A DNA stretch of 64,000 bases from Aliiroseovarius pelagivivens (GCF_900302485.1 NZ_OMOI01000001.1:1922001-1986000), one strand, 5' to 3'; shown: positions 35,299 to 45,556, counted from the stretch's first letter. Notes: generated by a model not told the origin, from the letters alone. Program-made: numbers and translations.

Positions 35299-36524
35299 TC
35301 CGCATAGTTTCGTTCGTTCTGACCCTGATGTTGACCACAATTTCGCTCTCGGATTATGCCCGGGCAGCCGAATATCAACTGCATGCTCAGGACGAGCTGC
35401 GCCTGCGTGTATTGCGATGGGACGGGGATCGAAACGCATTTACCGTGCTAGACGGTGTCTCGGGTGATTATCGCATCTCGACCGAAGGTGTGCTGTCCAT
35501 GCCATTGATCGGCACCATCAACGCGGTTGGCGAAACCCCCCGCTCACTGGCGCGACAAATTGAGTTCGAGATCGAGCGGAAGTTAGGCATTTCCCCTGCC
35601 CCGCGCGTCGGCATCGAAGTCACCGACCACCAACCGATCTTTGTATTGGGCGAGGTCACATCGCCCGGCTCTTACGCTTATCGTCCCGGATTGACGGCTC
35701 AGCAGGCGTTGGCACTGGCCAGCGGCTTGATCCGCATACACCCCGGCAACGCTGGCGCTTTCGCACAGGACACAATGCGATTGGGGGGCGAAGTGCGCAA
35801 TCTTGCGGCCGAGATTGACGCGCTTCAGGCCGAACGCGCCCGACTGGTCGTGGATCTGGAAGATCTGGATCGCTCCGCAGATCAGGCGGTCACGTCAATC
35901 CGACCACGCCCGCGAGGGATCGAGGGGGACATTCTGGACGCCACACAAAAAGCGCGCGCGGCTCAGGGCGAACGGTTGCGTGACTTGCAGGCGGTACTGC
36001 TCGAACAGATCGACCGGATGACGGATCAGATTACCCTCCGGTCAGAGCAAATCGAACGCACGACAGCAGAACTGGCCGATGTTACATCGCTGAAAGAACG
36101 TGGATTGACGGTCAACACACGCGTCAATGCGCTGACAACAGCGTTGAACGATCTGGAAAGCAAACGGCTTCAGCTTGAGATCGCACGCCTGACAGCGCGA
36201 CAGCAGTTGAACCGCGCTGAACGTGACACGCTGGCCCTGACAGATGATGCCCGCGCCCGAACATTGGAACAGCTTAACCGCGTTGACCGCGATCTTGCCC
36301 GCTTGGATATCCGCCTTGCGACGTCCGAAGCCTTGCGCGCCCAAGCGGTGGCAAGCGGTCTGGCCGTACCCGACCCCTTGGCCGAGATGCAGACCGGGTA
36401 TCGCGTCACGCGGATGATCGACGGCGCTCCGGTATCCTTGATTATCGCCCCCACAGACCCCTTGAAGCCAGGCGACACAATTGAAGTGTCACGGTCCACG
36501 GCAATGCCCACCAATTCTCAGTAA
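35295..36524 (+). CDS. Polysaccharide export protein (Wza/ExoF-like, with long coiled coil)
   Basis: 409 residues. The signal peptide ends at about residue 24 (YARA-AEY) and has no lipobox Cys. The polysaccharide-export (Poly_export) domain YQLHAQDELRLRVLRW to about residue 90 is followed by a SLBB-type region (PIFVLGEVTSPGSYAYRPGLTAQQALALASG). Residues about 165-345 form a long coiled coil, unlike the compact Wza. This arrangement resembles ExoF of rhizobia, which acts with a Wzz-like partner. It would form the outer part of the export channel or its periplasmic adaptor. Confidence 0.88.
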   Translation: MIRIVSFVLTLMLTTISLSDYARAAEYQLHAQDELRLRVLRWDGDRNAFTVLDGVSGDYRISTEGVLSMPLIGTINAVGETPRSLARQIEFEIERKLGISPAPRVGIEVTDHQPIFVLGEVTSPGSYAYRPGLTAQQALALASGLIRIHPGNAGAFAQDTMRLGGEVRNLAAEIDALQAERARLVVDLEDLDRSADQAVTSIRPRPRGIEGDILDATQKARAAQGERLRDLQAVLLEQIDRMTDQITLRSEQIERTTAELADVTSLKERGLTVNTRVNALTTALNDLESKRLQLEIARLTARQQLNRAERDTLALTDDARARTLEQLNRVDRDLARLDIRLATSEALRAQAVASGLAVPDPLAEMQTGYRVTRMIDGAPVSLIIAPTDPLKPGDTIEVSRSTAMPTNSQ

Positions 36525-36540
36525 TTTCACTAGGCTATTT

Positions 36541-37704
36541 ATGAAAAAGATCCGTATTTTTTATCCCTTTGTTGGGGGGGCCACGATTGGAGGCAGCCAT
36601 GTCTCGGCACTGGGCTTGATCCGCAATTTGGACCCGGCCCGCTACGAACCCGTCATTGCCCTGCACCGCGAGGCAGGTGCATTGGGCGCATATATTTCGG
36701 ACATGGGGTTGCCATACGAGGTGTTGGAAACACCTCGTATCATCGCCCCCAAACACAGCCGTAGCCCAGATGACGCGTCACGCCTTGGGTTTCTTCTGCG
36801 ATCGGTCCCTCAGATGGTGCGATATCTGAAGAAAAACCGGATCGACATCGTGCATACGAATGATGGTCGGATGCATGGATCTTGGAGCCTGCCAGCCAAA
36901 TTAGCCGGCTGCAAATTCATCTGGCATCACCGGCAAGGTCCGGATGCCAAGGGCGCGAACTTCATCGCCCCACTGCTGGCAGATCGTATCCTATCCGTGT
37001 CCGAGTTCTCGCGCCCCGAGCGTCCTGTCCGATCAATCGAGGACCGGTTTCAAGTGGTGAGAAGCCCGTTTGATCTGGATCCGGATATTCCAGACCGAGC
37101 CCCCTGCCACAGAGCACTCTGTACAGAACTGGGCGTACCAGAAGACAGTGTCCTTCTGGCCTATTTCGGCGTGTTGAATGATCGAAAGCGCCCGGTGCAT
37201 TTCGTGGATGCCGTGAAGGCCGTGCGCGATGCGATGCCCAACCGACCGGTGCACGGGTTGATATTTGGCCGCGTCGAAGCAGAGGGCTCTGGACTTGATC
37301 AAGCTTGCATTGATCGCGCAGCACATCTTGGACTGTCATCAAACCTGCACATGATGGGATTTCGCGATCCCCCGGCACCCGCCATGGCTGGGGTGGATGC
37401 GCTGCTGATCACGGCGCTGGACGAACCCTTTGGACGAACTCTGATCGAAGCAATGCATCTTGGCACACCGGTCATTGCCACACACCACGGCGGCAACCCC
37501 GAAGCGATCACGGATGGAGAAACCGGATTTCTTGTCGACCCTTGGGACGCGCAGGCCTTTGCCGCTCCGATACGCGCCCTGTTCGAGGATCCCGGCCTAC
37601 GCGCACGCATATCTGAAGCAGCACAGCAGGATGTACGGGGGCAATACGGGCTTGATGTCCACGTTGCGAAAACCACCGCTGTTTACGACCTGCTTGCAGG
37701 GTAA
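36541..37704 (+). CDS. Glycosyltransferase family 4
   Basis: 387 residues starting MKKIRIFYPFVGGATIGGSH, a typical GT4 N-terminus with the GGSH donor loop. The E-x7-E motif is in DEPFGRTLIEAMHLGTP. GT-B fold; it adds one sugar of the repeat unit. It lies 16 bp after the export gene stop and just upstream of the first sulfotransferase gene. Confidence 0.9.
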   Translation: MKKIRIFYPFVGGATIGGSHVSALGLIRNLDPARYEPVIALHREAGALGAYISDMGLPYEVLETPRIIAPKHSRSPDDASRLGFLLRSVPQMVRYLKKNRIDIVHTNDGRMHGSWSLPAKLAGCKFIWHHRQGPDAKGANFIAPLLADRILSVSEFSRPERPVRSIEDRFQVVRSPFDLDPDIPDRAPCHRALCTELGVPEDSVLLAYFGVLNDRKRPVHFVDAVKAVRDAMPNRPVHGLIFGRVEAEGSGLDQACIDRAAHLGLSSNLHMMGFRDPPAPAMAGVDALLITALDEPFGRTLIEAMHLGTPVIATHHGGNPEAITDGETGFLVDPWDAQAFAAPIRALFEDPGLRARISEAAQQDVRGQYGLDVHVAKTTAVYDLLAG

Positions 37705-37717
37705 TTGGATTGATCTC

Positions 37718-38581
37718 ATGACACATACGTCCCCCCGTCCCATCGACTTCCTGATCATCGGCGCGGCCAAATGCGCCACCACTTGGGAGCAACAGTCCCT
37801 GTCAGCCTCGCCTGGCATCTTCATGCCAGCGCCCGAGCTTCACTTTTTCTCTCGCGTGTATGACAAGGGCTTCGACTGGTTCAACGCGCAGTTTGACAGC
37901 TCTCAGCCGGGTGACATTCTTGGCGAGAAATCGAACTCGTACCTGACCCAGCCCGAAGCTGCTGCGCGCATTCATGCCGCCTATCCGGACATCAAGATGA
38001 TCGTGCAGATGCGCGATCCTGTTCATCGTGCGTACTCGGACTATTGTATGCTGCTTCGCCGGGGCGAGGTTGATGAAGACATCCGCCGCCACCTAGATCC
38101 GCAAAAAGCAGCGACCGAGCGATTTTTGAATGACGGGCGGTATGGACATCACCTGAAACGCTTCTTCGCGCTATTTCCGAAGGAGCAAATCCTGCTGTTG
38201 GCATTTGAAGATGTGGCCACGCATCCGGACCGACAATTGCAATGGGTCGCGGATCATGTCGGCTATACTGGCCAGCTGACGCCACCGATGCGCGAGAAGG
38301 TAAAAGACAAACATGCCAATGCAGTTCCGGCACCTCTTCGGCGCATTCTGACGCCTCTTCGCCCACTCCTTGATCCGATCCGCAACAGGCCGCCGATCAG
38401 CACTTTGCGGAACCTTGTTGCGAAACCCTTCACCTATCCAGCTCTTCCTGACGACCTGAAGCAAGAAATCGAGACGTTCTATCAGGACGACAAATGTGAA
38501 CTCTCCATTCTGGCGCCCGATTTTCTGCCCGATTGGAATCGGCCGGAAGGCGCTCGGATATCCGGGGGCAACACAAGTTAA
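37718..38581 (+). CDS. Sulfotransferase
   Basis: 287 residues from the ATG at 37718 (MTHTSPRPIDFLIIGAAKCATT). The 5'-PSB loop reads GAAKCATTW, with Ala-Thr-Thr in place of the usual Gly-Thr-Thr, and the 3'-PB motif MRDPVHRAYSDY is complete, as in PAPS-dependent sulfotransferases. It should add sulfate to the polymer or precursor. The ribosome-binding site is weak (AGGG about 16 bases upstream). It is the last gene before the AT-rich gap. No PAPS-forming genes were seen in the window. Confidence 0.85.
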   Translation: MTHTSPRPIDFLIIGAAKCATTWEQQSLSASPGIFMPAPELHFFSRVYDKGFDWFNAQFDSSQPGDILGEKSNSYLTQPEAAARIHAAYPDIKMIVQMRDPVHRAYSDYCMLLRRGEVDEDIRRHLDPQKAATERFLNDGRYGHHLKRFFALFPKEQILLLAFEDVATHPDRQLQWVADHVGYTGQLTPPMREKVKDKHANAVPAPLRRILTPLRPLLDPIRNRPPISTLRNLVAKPFTYPALPDDLKQEIETFYQDDKCELSILAPDFLPDWNRPEGARISGGNTS

Positions 38582-39184
38582 CCGATTCTCTTTTGTACCA
38601 TTTATGGTGGAATTCGCTTCCTCATCACTTCATTTTTAGGCTTTTTTCTGCAGCGCCAGCAATCATCACTCTGCTCAAATCACTACAGACCACTTCTGGG
38701 AATCTCTCGGTGCAGCCTTCAAGTTATTGTTTTTAATAACAGTTTCAAAAAAAGAAACAGTACGTGTCTACAATTTGTTAGAAATGAGGCAACTTTTGCG
38801 ATAGGCTAAAGGATAGGGAAACAGGTTACGTTTTGATCTTGATCGAAGCTTCCAGGGGTGGGTCTGTTTCTAAATAGCAAAAGAATTTTGTGCCTGTGCT
38901 CTCCGCCCCAGTTGTTTTTTTTCGCGCGTGATTTTAAGCGCGAATTTGTGTTTGCCAGATTTTGGCGCAGTAAATGGTAATTGGTGAGAGCGCGTTAGTA
39001 ACGAGTATCGAAAGATGTTGAACAATTTGTTTGTTAAACTCAAAGGCTGACATTTTCCAGCCAACCGCGTTGGGACGTGTCAGCCGGTTCAGCATCTCGA
39101 AATGTGTGATTTCTGTCGTGCGCCCCTGGAGCGTCACGAAATTTGAACAATGATTTTATCTCAGAGCCGGGGAAGGTTCTAAAA
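38582..39184. other. AT-rich intergenic region, no gene supported
   Basis: About 600 bp, visibly richer in A+T than its flanks. Small hairpin-like repeats (GTTATT/AATAAC at 38723-38740 and GTTTC/GAAAC at 38742-38758) and an A7 run are present. Short open frames on both strands lack plausible starts or composition. It may hold the promoter of the dehydratase operon and could mark a junction between island segments. Confidence 0.6.
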
Positions 39185-41320
39185 ATGCTTGATGGAATGG
39201 GGCTCGGGCCTTCTAGAGAAGGTAATGCGTCTGCTCGCACCGGAGTACATGAAACACTAAAGCACTGGCTTGTTCAGAAAAAGATTGAGCTTTGTGCAAA
39301 CCACAAACTGGTTGTCGGGGACATGTTCGCCTCGGCGGCGGCCGTGTTTGCCGCCATCAGCCTGTCGCAGGGCGGGTCGGTCAGCTCGGAACTGTTTGCG
39401 GTTATGGCACCAATGATGCTTTTGGTGAGCACCATAAATTTTGTGGTTTTCACCGTATTGGGCTTTTACACACGCCATTCGCGGTCGACCTCTTTGAACG
39501 ATGTCATGGTGATCTCGCGCGGAGCCATCGTGGCGATCTGCGTTCAGATCCTGATCGCAGCGCAAATCACGGCTTTGGCACCGATTACTTTCTCGATCTT
39601 TATCATTCAGTTTCTGGCGACAATTCCGTTTACTGGCGCGCTACGCATTATTGCGCGTCACCGCGAACTGGTGCGCCGCACTAAACATGCTGATCGCATC
39701 GCCGAAAAACAAATTCCTGTGGTGTTGGTTGGAACAGGGACGAATTGCGACCTGTTCCTGCGTTCACTGGACCGGACCAGCTCGACCTATGTTCCGGTTG
39801 GGATCATTGACGATGCGACCGGCTCGACTGGGCTGCATTTCCACAGCGCGCGCATTCTTGGTTCGATCCGCGAGCCCAAGCGAGCCATCAAGGCGCTTGA
39901 AGAATGTGACCTGAAAGCTCACCAGCTGTTGCTGACGGAAGACGTGTCTCATTTCGACAACAAGGGCATCTTCGAGCTTCTGTCCTGGGCGACATCTAAC
40001 GGGATCAAAATCTCGCGTCTGCCGGGCCTTGCTGATCCCGCACTGGACCAGGCCGGTGACAACGAGATCAAGCTGTGCGCCATCGAACCTGAAGACATTT
40101 TGAACCGCCCACAGAAGGCCGTGGAACGGTCGCTTCTGCGGCAGATGATTGAAGGGCATCGTGTTTTGATTACCGGGGCTGGTGGATCGATCGGCAGCGA
40201 GCTGTCGCGCCAGATTGCCTCCTTCAACCCGTCTCTTCTGGTGCTTTTGGATAATTGCGAGTTCAACGCCTACTCGATCGATATGGATCTTTCGAAGAAT
40301 TATCCCGATGTGAACCGTCAGGTTCATGTGGGCTGCATCCGGGATGCCCAGCGCATTCAATCGGTGTTCCAGCGCTATAAGCCCGAACTGGTCTTCAACG
40401 CCGCTGCTTTGAAACATGTTCCCATGGTCGAGCTGAATCCCTGCGAAGGCGTGCTGACCAATGTCGTTGGCACTCGCAACGTGGCAGACGCTGCACGCGA
40501 TGTCGGGGCCATTGCGATGGTTCAGATCTCGACTGACAAGGCGGTCAATACAACAAACGTCATGGGCGCAACCAAACGTGTGGCTGAGTTCTATGCTCAG
40601 GCACAGGACCGTATCACCTATCAAAAGCAAAGCCAGAAGTCGGCGGCCCAGACGCGCTTCTTCTCGGTCCGCTTCGGCAATGTGCTGGGGTCATCAGGGT
40701 CGTTGATCCCGTTGTTCCAGAAGCAAATCACCGAAGGTGGTCCCCTGACGGTGACCGATCGTCGGATGGAGCGTTTCTTCATGACCATCCGCGAAGCCGT
40801 ACAGCTGACCGTAGTGGCTGCTGCGAAGGGTTTGGCCCGCAACTCAGGTCTTGGCGAAATCTTTGTTCTGGACATGGGTGAGCCCGTCAAGATCGTTGAT
40901 CTGGCGGAACGCATGATCCGCATGGCTGGGCTTGAACCTTATCGGGATATCGAGATCGACTTTGTCGGGATCCGCCCGGGCGAAAAGCTGTTTGAAGAGC
41001 TGTTCGATAAAGCGGAAGAACGTCGCGACAGTGGCATTGAATCCGTCGAAAGCGCCCTGCCGGATGGAATTCCGATGGCGCATCTCAGATCCGCAATCGT
41101 CGCGCTTGAAACAGCCGCACGCGCCGGAGATGAAGCAGCTGTACGTCGTCAGTTGATCGACCTCGTTCCGGGATACGGCGAACATGCGGATGATACCCCG
41201 CGCGAGAATGTGCATTGCCTCAACGGCCACCGCCCCTCCTATCCTGCACCTGTTGCTGGTCCGAAGCGCTTTGCCGAAATCGGGGATGCATCAAAGCCTC
41301 GCCTGTGGGCTGGTGAGTGA
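39185..41320 (+). CDS. WbpM/FlaA1-type UDP-N-acetylglucosamine 4,6-dehydratase
   Basis: 711 residues from the ATG at 39185, which has GGGGAAGG upstream; a TTG at 39143 is an alternative. The N-terminal half has four membrane helices (about 40-160) and a first nucleotide-binding fold. The second has GAGGSIG (331-337), STDKA (449-453) and MGATK (460-464), where Met replaces the Tyr of the SDR catalytic YxxxK as in WbpM. It converts UDP-GlcNAc to the 4-keto-6-deoxy sugar that feeds aminotransferases. It probably supplies the aminotransferase at 24.4 kb. Confidence 0.93.
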   Translation: MLDGMGLGPSREGNASARTGVHETLKHWLVQKKIELCANHKLVVGDMFASAAAVFAAISLSQGGSVSSELFAVMAPMMLLVSTINFVVFTVLGFYTRHSRSTSLNDVMVISRGAIVAICVQILIAAQITALAPITFSIFIIQFLATIPFTGALRIIARHRELVRRTKHADRIAEKQIPVVLVGTGTNCDLFLRSLDRTSSTYVPVGIIDDATGSTGLHFHSARILGSIREPKRAIKALEECDLKAHQLLLTEDVSHFDNKGIFELLSWATSNGIKISRLPGLADPALDQAGDNEIKLCAIEPEDILNRPQKAVERSLLRQMIEGHRVLITGAGGSIGSELSRQIASFNPSLLVLLDNCEFNAYSIDMDLSKNYPDVNRQVHVGCIRDAQRIQSVFQRYKPELVFNAAALKHVPMVELNPCEGVLTNVVGTRNVADAARDVGAIAMVQISTDKAVNTTNVMGATKRVAEFYAQAQDRITYQKQSQKSAAQTRFFSVRFGNVLGSSGSLIPLFQKQITEGGPLTVTDRRMERFFMTIREAVQLTVVAAAKGLARNSGLGEIFVLDMGEPVKIVDLAERMIRMAGLEPYRDIEIDFVGIRPGEKLFEELFDKAEERRDSGIESVESALPDGIPMAHLRSAIVALETAARAGDEAAVRRQLIDLVPGYGEHADDTPRENVHCLNGHRPSYPAPVAGPKRFAEIGDASKPRLWAGE

Positions 41321-41325
41321 TCAAG

Positions 41326-42555
41326 ATGTCGGGCGCATCTCAAATGCAAATGCCGACCACGAATGACGTGCCGAAGAAGGCCGTGGTTCTGGGAAGTCTT
41401 GGATGGTCTTTGGTGAATTTTCGCCTCGATCTGATCCGCAGGCTGTCCTCGAACGGCTATGAAGTGCTGGCGGCTGCGGCAGACATCGACGACGAAACCG
41501 CCGCGACGCTGCGCGATAATGGCGTGCGCCCCTGCCCCATTCCCATGGATCGCACTGGAACCAATCCGCTGCACGATCTAGGAACGCTTTGGGCGCTGGT
41601 GCGGTTCTTTCGGAAAGAAAAGCCCGAGCTTGTCATTTCCTACACCATGAAACCCAATATTTACGGCAGCCTTGCCGCACAGATTGCAGGTGTTCCGCAT
41701 CGCTATGCGCTGTTCACAGGGCTTGGCTATAGCTTCATGGAAGAGAACCCGACTGGACGGCGTAAACGCGTACGCGACCTGTCAATCTTGTTGCATCGGT
41801 TGGCGCTGCGCCGCATTCACGGGGCGTTTTGCTACAATTCGGCCGACCGGCGCGACATCCGCCGCTTTCATCTGATCCCAGACCGCGTGCCACTGCATGA
41901 CGTGCCCGGATCCGGCGTGGATACGCGGCGCTATACAGAGACACCCGTCCCCGAAGGGCGCGTGAAATTCCTATTCATCGGGCGGCTATTGCGCAGCAAA
42001 GGGCTTTTGACCCTTGGCAAAGCCGCTGAAATTCTTCGTGCCCAAGGGCATGAATGTGACATCGACATATTGGGACCGGCAGACAGCAACCCTGACGCCA
42101 TTGACCCCGACCTTTTTGCCGATTGGCAAGAACGCGGGCTGGTCAATTGGTTGGGCGAGACACGTGACGTACGTCCGTATCTGGCCAAGTGCAGCGTGTT
42201 TGTCTTGCCGACCGAGCTGCGTGAGGGCGTTCCGCGGTCGATCCTTGAGGCCATGTCCAGTGGACGCGCTGTGATCACCACAGACGCCCCCGGTTGTGGC
42301 GAAGCCACCCAAGACGGTGTGTCTGGTCTGGTCTTTCCTCAAGGGGACGCGAGCGCCCTTGCGCAGACGATGAAACGTTTCATCGACGATCCCACCCTAG
42401 CGACCGCCATGGGCAACGCCGCACGCGAACATGCGTGCCGCTCTTATGATGTGCATCTTGTGAACTCCATTTTGATGCAACACATGGGAGTTGAGCCTCT
42501 TGACCGTGATGCGAGACTTCCCAAGGGTCTCGACTATGCAGAGTTGGCGTCATGA
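41326..42555 (+). CDS. Glycosyltransferase family 4
   Basis: 409 residues from the ATG at 41326 (GGTGAG upstream); an overlapping GTG at 41317 would add three residues. The N-terminus VVLGSLGWSLVNFRLDLIRRL and the middle YTMKPNIYGSLAAQ resemble WbpH/CapM-type GT4 enzymes. The E-x7-E motif is in REGVPRSILEAM. It adds a sugar to the lipid-linked unit. The stop overlaps the GtrA start (ATGA). Confidence 0.9.
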   Translation: MSGASQMQMPTTNDVPKKAVVLGSLGWSLVNFRLDLIRRLSSNGYEVLAAAADIDDETAATLRDNGVRPCPIPMDRTGTNPLHDLGTLWALVRFFRKEKPELVISYTMKPNIYGSLAAQIAGVPHRYALFTGLGYSFMEENPTGRRKRVRDLSILLHRLALRRIHGAFCYNSADRRDIRRFHLIPDRVPLHDVPGSGVDTRRYTETPVPEGRVKFLFIGRLLRSKGLLTLGKAAEILRAQGHECDIDILGPADSNPDAIDPDLFADWQERGLVNWLGETRDVRPYLAKCSVFVLPTELREGVPRSILEAMSSGRAVITTDAPGCGEATQDGVSGLVFPQGDASALAQTMKRFIDDPTLATAMGNAAREHACRSYDVHLVNSILMQHMGVEPLDRDARLPKGLDYAELAS

Positions 42556-42980
42556 CCCGGGCGGTCGCTACACCTCCTTCGGGCAAAGCCTCGCAGCCCG
42601 ACAACCGCTTCGTGCGGTTCCTGTTGGCCGGGGTGGTCAATACGGCATTTGGATATTCCATCTACGCGGCATTCGTATTCGCAGGGGCGCATCCGCAGAT
42701 TGCGCTGGCTTTGCAATTCGCCATCGGCGTGGTGTTCAATCACATGACCCATGGCCGGTTTGTGTTCGGAACACGCGGCTACAGTCGCTTCCCTTACTAC
42801 GTGGCAGCTTATGTGGCCGTTTATCTGTTTAATGCGGTCCTGTTAAAGCTGCTGATGGGATTGGGTGCCGGGGCCTATCTGGCACAGGCCATCGCGCTGG
42901 TCCCCACCGTGCTGTTGTCGTTCAAGCTTGTCTCGGCCGCCCTTCAGGGCGGATCGGATAACGGAAAGGGCGTAGCATGA
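42552..42980 (+). CDS. GtrA-family membrane protein
   Basis: 142 residues with four membrane helices and the GtrA pattern: RFLLAGVVNTAFGYSIYAA and a loop with NHMTHGRFVF. GtrA proteins usually help flip or present undecaprenyl-phosphate-linked sugars used by membrane glycosyltransferases. Overlaps of four bases with genes on both sides show tight coupling. The GT-C gene after it is the likely partner. A GT2 at 51.2 kb could be a GtrB-like donor-maker. Confidence 0.9.
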   Translation: MTRAVATPPSGKASQPDNRFVRFLLAGVVNTAFGYSIYAAFVFAGAHPQIALALQFAIGVVFNHMTHGRFVFGTRGYSRFPYYVAAYVAVYLFNAVLLKLLMGLGAGAYLAQAIALVPTVLLSFKLVSAALQGGSDNGKGVA

Positions 42981-44626
42981 GTGTAACCGAACTGTTCAAA
43001 TCTGGCTCAACGGCATCAACCACACAAAAGACGGTGGATGACCCTATTGCGCGTCGCATGGCGCAGATTGCTGTGGTGATCGGTTTCGCCGTGCTGCTGG
43101 CCGCAGTCTATGGCCGCCTGATGGGATACGGTTTGCGCCGCGACGAGATGATGTTCGTCCCCCCGGCCCGACTGTTAGGGGAACTGTCGCTCTACCAAGA
43201 CGTCTTTTACAACCATGTCCCTTATTCAGCGTGGTACTTCAGGGGCTTCGATCTGATTTTCGGAGCCGGAGGGCTGCTATTCTCAGCCAGAATGGGAATT
43301 TTCGCCGCGTGGCTTTTGCTGGTTGGGGTAACCAGCTGGCTAACGTTGCGCCTGTCGAACTCTGTACGCCTATCCTTGTTTTCAGCCGTAGCGATCCTGA
43401 CCTGCCATCCCTTGATGAACGAACCTGGCATGGCGGCATCCAACAACCTGTTGCAACTGCCCTTTGCCCTTGCCGGCCTTGGGTTCTTCCTGATTGAGTT
43501 GAAGGAACAGCGTCTCAGAGTGTCGCGTCTGTTCGCCTCGGGGGTATGCCTGTCCCTTGCGGCCGGTATGAAGGTCAGCGCGATCGCTTTCATTCCACCC
43601 GTTGCAATTGCGGCCTTCCTCTTGCCCGCAGCGCTTCCTTTTGCGGTTCGCGTACGCCGTGTGGCTCTGCCGATCCTTCTGGGTGGATTGGTCGGAGCAC
43701 TGCCCCTTTTCATCCTGCTGTTGTCAGATCCTCAGCTGTTCTTGGCCCACATTGTGAAGTTCCACTCGGGACCTCATGTCGCTTACTGGGAGGTCAACCG
43801 CTTGACCGAGCCGGGTCTGGCCTTGGGGCTGGGCGCGAAAGCGCAACTCGCCTACGGGACCTGGCTAAATGGCGTCCCCCTGATCGTCGGCTTCGTCGTC
43901 CTTTGCTTTGGCTGGATGGCCGTCACCGAGTCCACAAGCTTCGACGACACCGAGCAGTCCGCGTTCGGTCCTGTTCTGGTCGTCCTTGGGACCCTTCTGA
44001 CCACCGCGATGATGAGTTTCCTGCCCACGCCCGGCTTCTCGCAATACTATATTGCACCGCTTGTGGTGTTGCCCATTCTGGCCGCGTTGATGTTTGCCCG
44101 CGTGCCGTGGTCCAAGCATGACTATACACGACCGGTTCTTGCGGCTGCGTCGCTGCTATGCGTGCTGACCGCCCTGCCTTGGCTTACCCCAGAGCTACGC
44201 ACCACACTTGGGGTCGGTGCCTCGACGCCGCAGCGTATGAACGCGGGCGGCAATGCCCTTGCGGCGACGATGACAGAACATGGCATCGTGAATGGCAAAG
44301 TGGCGACTTTCCTGCCGATCTATCCGCTTGAGGCAGGGCTTGATGTCTATCCAGAGCTGGCCACCGGGCAGTTCGCCTATCGGATCGCCCCTCATACCGA
44401 GCCTGAACTGGCCCAGCACTATGTGATGGCCGGACCAGAGCAGATCACGTCCGTATTTGACACGGAACCGCCCGCCGCCTTGCTGCTGGGATATGAGCCC
44501 AAACTGGAAAAACCACTTTTGGACTATGCAATAGTGCACGGTTATCGCGAAGTTTCAGTCAACGGGCTGAACAATCGATATGGCGAGGGCCGTGTTTTTC
44601 TTCAACCCGGGGAGATTTCTGAATGA
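42977..44626 (+). CDS. GT-C type membrane glycosyltransferase (PMT/ArnT-like)
   Basis: 549 residues with about 11-12 membrane helices and a C-terminal soluble segment (from about 405). The catalytic acidic motif is RRDEMMF in the first periplasmic loop, as in ArnT and PMT proteins that use lipid-linked sugar donors. It is coupled to GtrA by a four-base overlap. The pair probably transfers a side-chain sugar in the periplasm. The sugar is not known. Confidence 0.82.
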   Translation: MSVTELFKSGSTASTTQKTVDDPIARRMAQIAVVIGFAVLLAAVYGRLMGYGLRRDEMMFVPPARLLGELSLYQDVFYNHVPYSAWYFRGFDLIFGAGGLLFSARMGIFAAWLLLVGVTSWLTLRLSNSVRLSLFSAVAILTCHPLMNEPGMAASNNLLQLPFALAGLGFFLIELKEQRLRVSRLFASGVCLSLAAGMKVSAIAFIPPVAIAAFLLPAALPFAVRVRRVALPILLGGLVGALPLFILLLSDPQLFLAHIVKFHSGPHVAYWEVNRLTEPGLALGLGAKAQLAYGTWLNGVPLIVGFVVLCFGWMAVTESTSFDDTEQSAFGPVLVVLGTLLTTAMMSFLPTPGFSQYYIAPLVVLPILAALMFARVPWSKHDYTRPVLAAASLLCVLTALPWLTPELRTTLGVGASTPQRMNAGGNALAATMTEHGIVNGKVATFLPIYPLEAGLDVYPELATGQFAYRIAPHTEPELAQHYVMAGPEQITSVFDTEPPAALLLGYEPKLEKPLLDYAIVHGYREVSVNGLNNRYGEGRVFLQPGEISE

Positions 44627-44741
44627 TCCCCATCCTGCAACACTTTCAACACATATTTTTTCTGAACCGCGTCCCTAGGGTGGCACTGATTGGGGCGCAA
44701 TTCACACTCGTTCAAACAGCTTTAAAAGGGGGGAACGAACA

Positions 44742-45548
44742 ATGCAGACAATTTTGCTAGCCGGCGGTCTTGGCTCGCGTCTGGCGGAGGAAACCGTCAC
44801 CGTCCCAAAACCCATGGTCGAGGTAGGTGGCCGTCCGATCATCACCCGCGTCATGGATATCTATAGCCATTTCGGGCACAACGACTTCATTGTCGCATCG
44901 GGATATAAGTCCCTGTGCCTGAAGCAGTATTTTGCCAACTACCACCTGATTGCCAACAACATCACGGTCGCCGTTGACAGCGGCAAGATGGACCTGACCC
45001 CGGCATCACCCGGTGGGTGGAACGTGTCCGTTGTTGACACCGGCCCAAAGACCATGACCAGCGGCCGCATTCGTCGCTTGAAAGAGTGGCTGAAACCCGG
45101 CCCCTTCATGGTCACCTACTCTGATGGGCTGGGGAACATCGACATCAATGCGCTGATCGATTTCCATAAATCCCATGGCAAGCTGGCCACCGTCACCGCC
45201 GTACAACCTCCTGCACGGTTCGGTAACATCGAACTGGCGGGCGACCGGGTGGAAGCCTTTACCGAAAAGGTGCGCCGTCGCAACACCTGGATCAATGGTG
45301 GCTATTTCGTCTTCGAACCCGAGGTCATGGACTATTTCGTCGATGACATGGAGCCATTGGAACAGTCGCCTCTGACCCAAATGGCGCAGGATTGCGAACT
45401 GATGGCCTATAAGCATGACGGGTTCTGGCATCCAATGGACACAATTCGCGACCGCGATACGTTGAACAACCTGTGCGAAGAGGAAACACCACCTTGGATG
45501 CGGTTTAATGAAGAGCTTTCGTCTGACATCACAGCCCTTGCGATTTGA
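44742..45548 (+). CDS. rfbF: Glucose-1-phosphate cytidylyltransferase
   Basis: 268 residues. The nucleotidyltransferase motif LAGGLGSRLAEET is at about 6-18, with VPKPMVEVGGRPI following. VTYSDGLGNIDI and WINGGYFVFEPEV are specific to the RfbF group. It makes CDP-glucose from CTP and glucose-1-phosphate, entry to CDP-deoxyhexoses. A strong ribosome-binding site (AAAAGGGGGG) precedes the ATG. The 115-bp gap before it may hold a promoter. rfbG follows. Confidence 0.96.
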   Translation: MQTILLAGGLGSRLAEETVTVPKPMVEVGGRPIITRVMDIYSHFGHNDFIVASGYKSLCLKQYFANYHLIANNITVAVDSGKMDLTPASPGGWNVSVVDTGPKTMTSGRIRRLKEWLKPGPFMVTYSDGLGNIDINALIDFHKSHGKLATVTAVQPPARFGNIELAGDRVEAFTEKVRRRNTWINGGYFVFEPEVMDYFVDDMEPLEQSPLTQMAQDCELMAYKHDGFWHPMDTIRDRDTLNNLCEEETPPWMRFNEELSSDITALAI

Positions 45549-45556
45549 GGCTCGTG

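Noticed and set aside
44678..44700. TGGCAC-like -24 element upstream of rfbF, suggesting a sigma-54 promoter
   Set aside because: The -12 half (TTGC at the right spacing) is missing.
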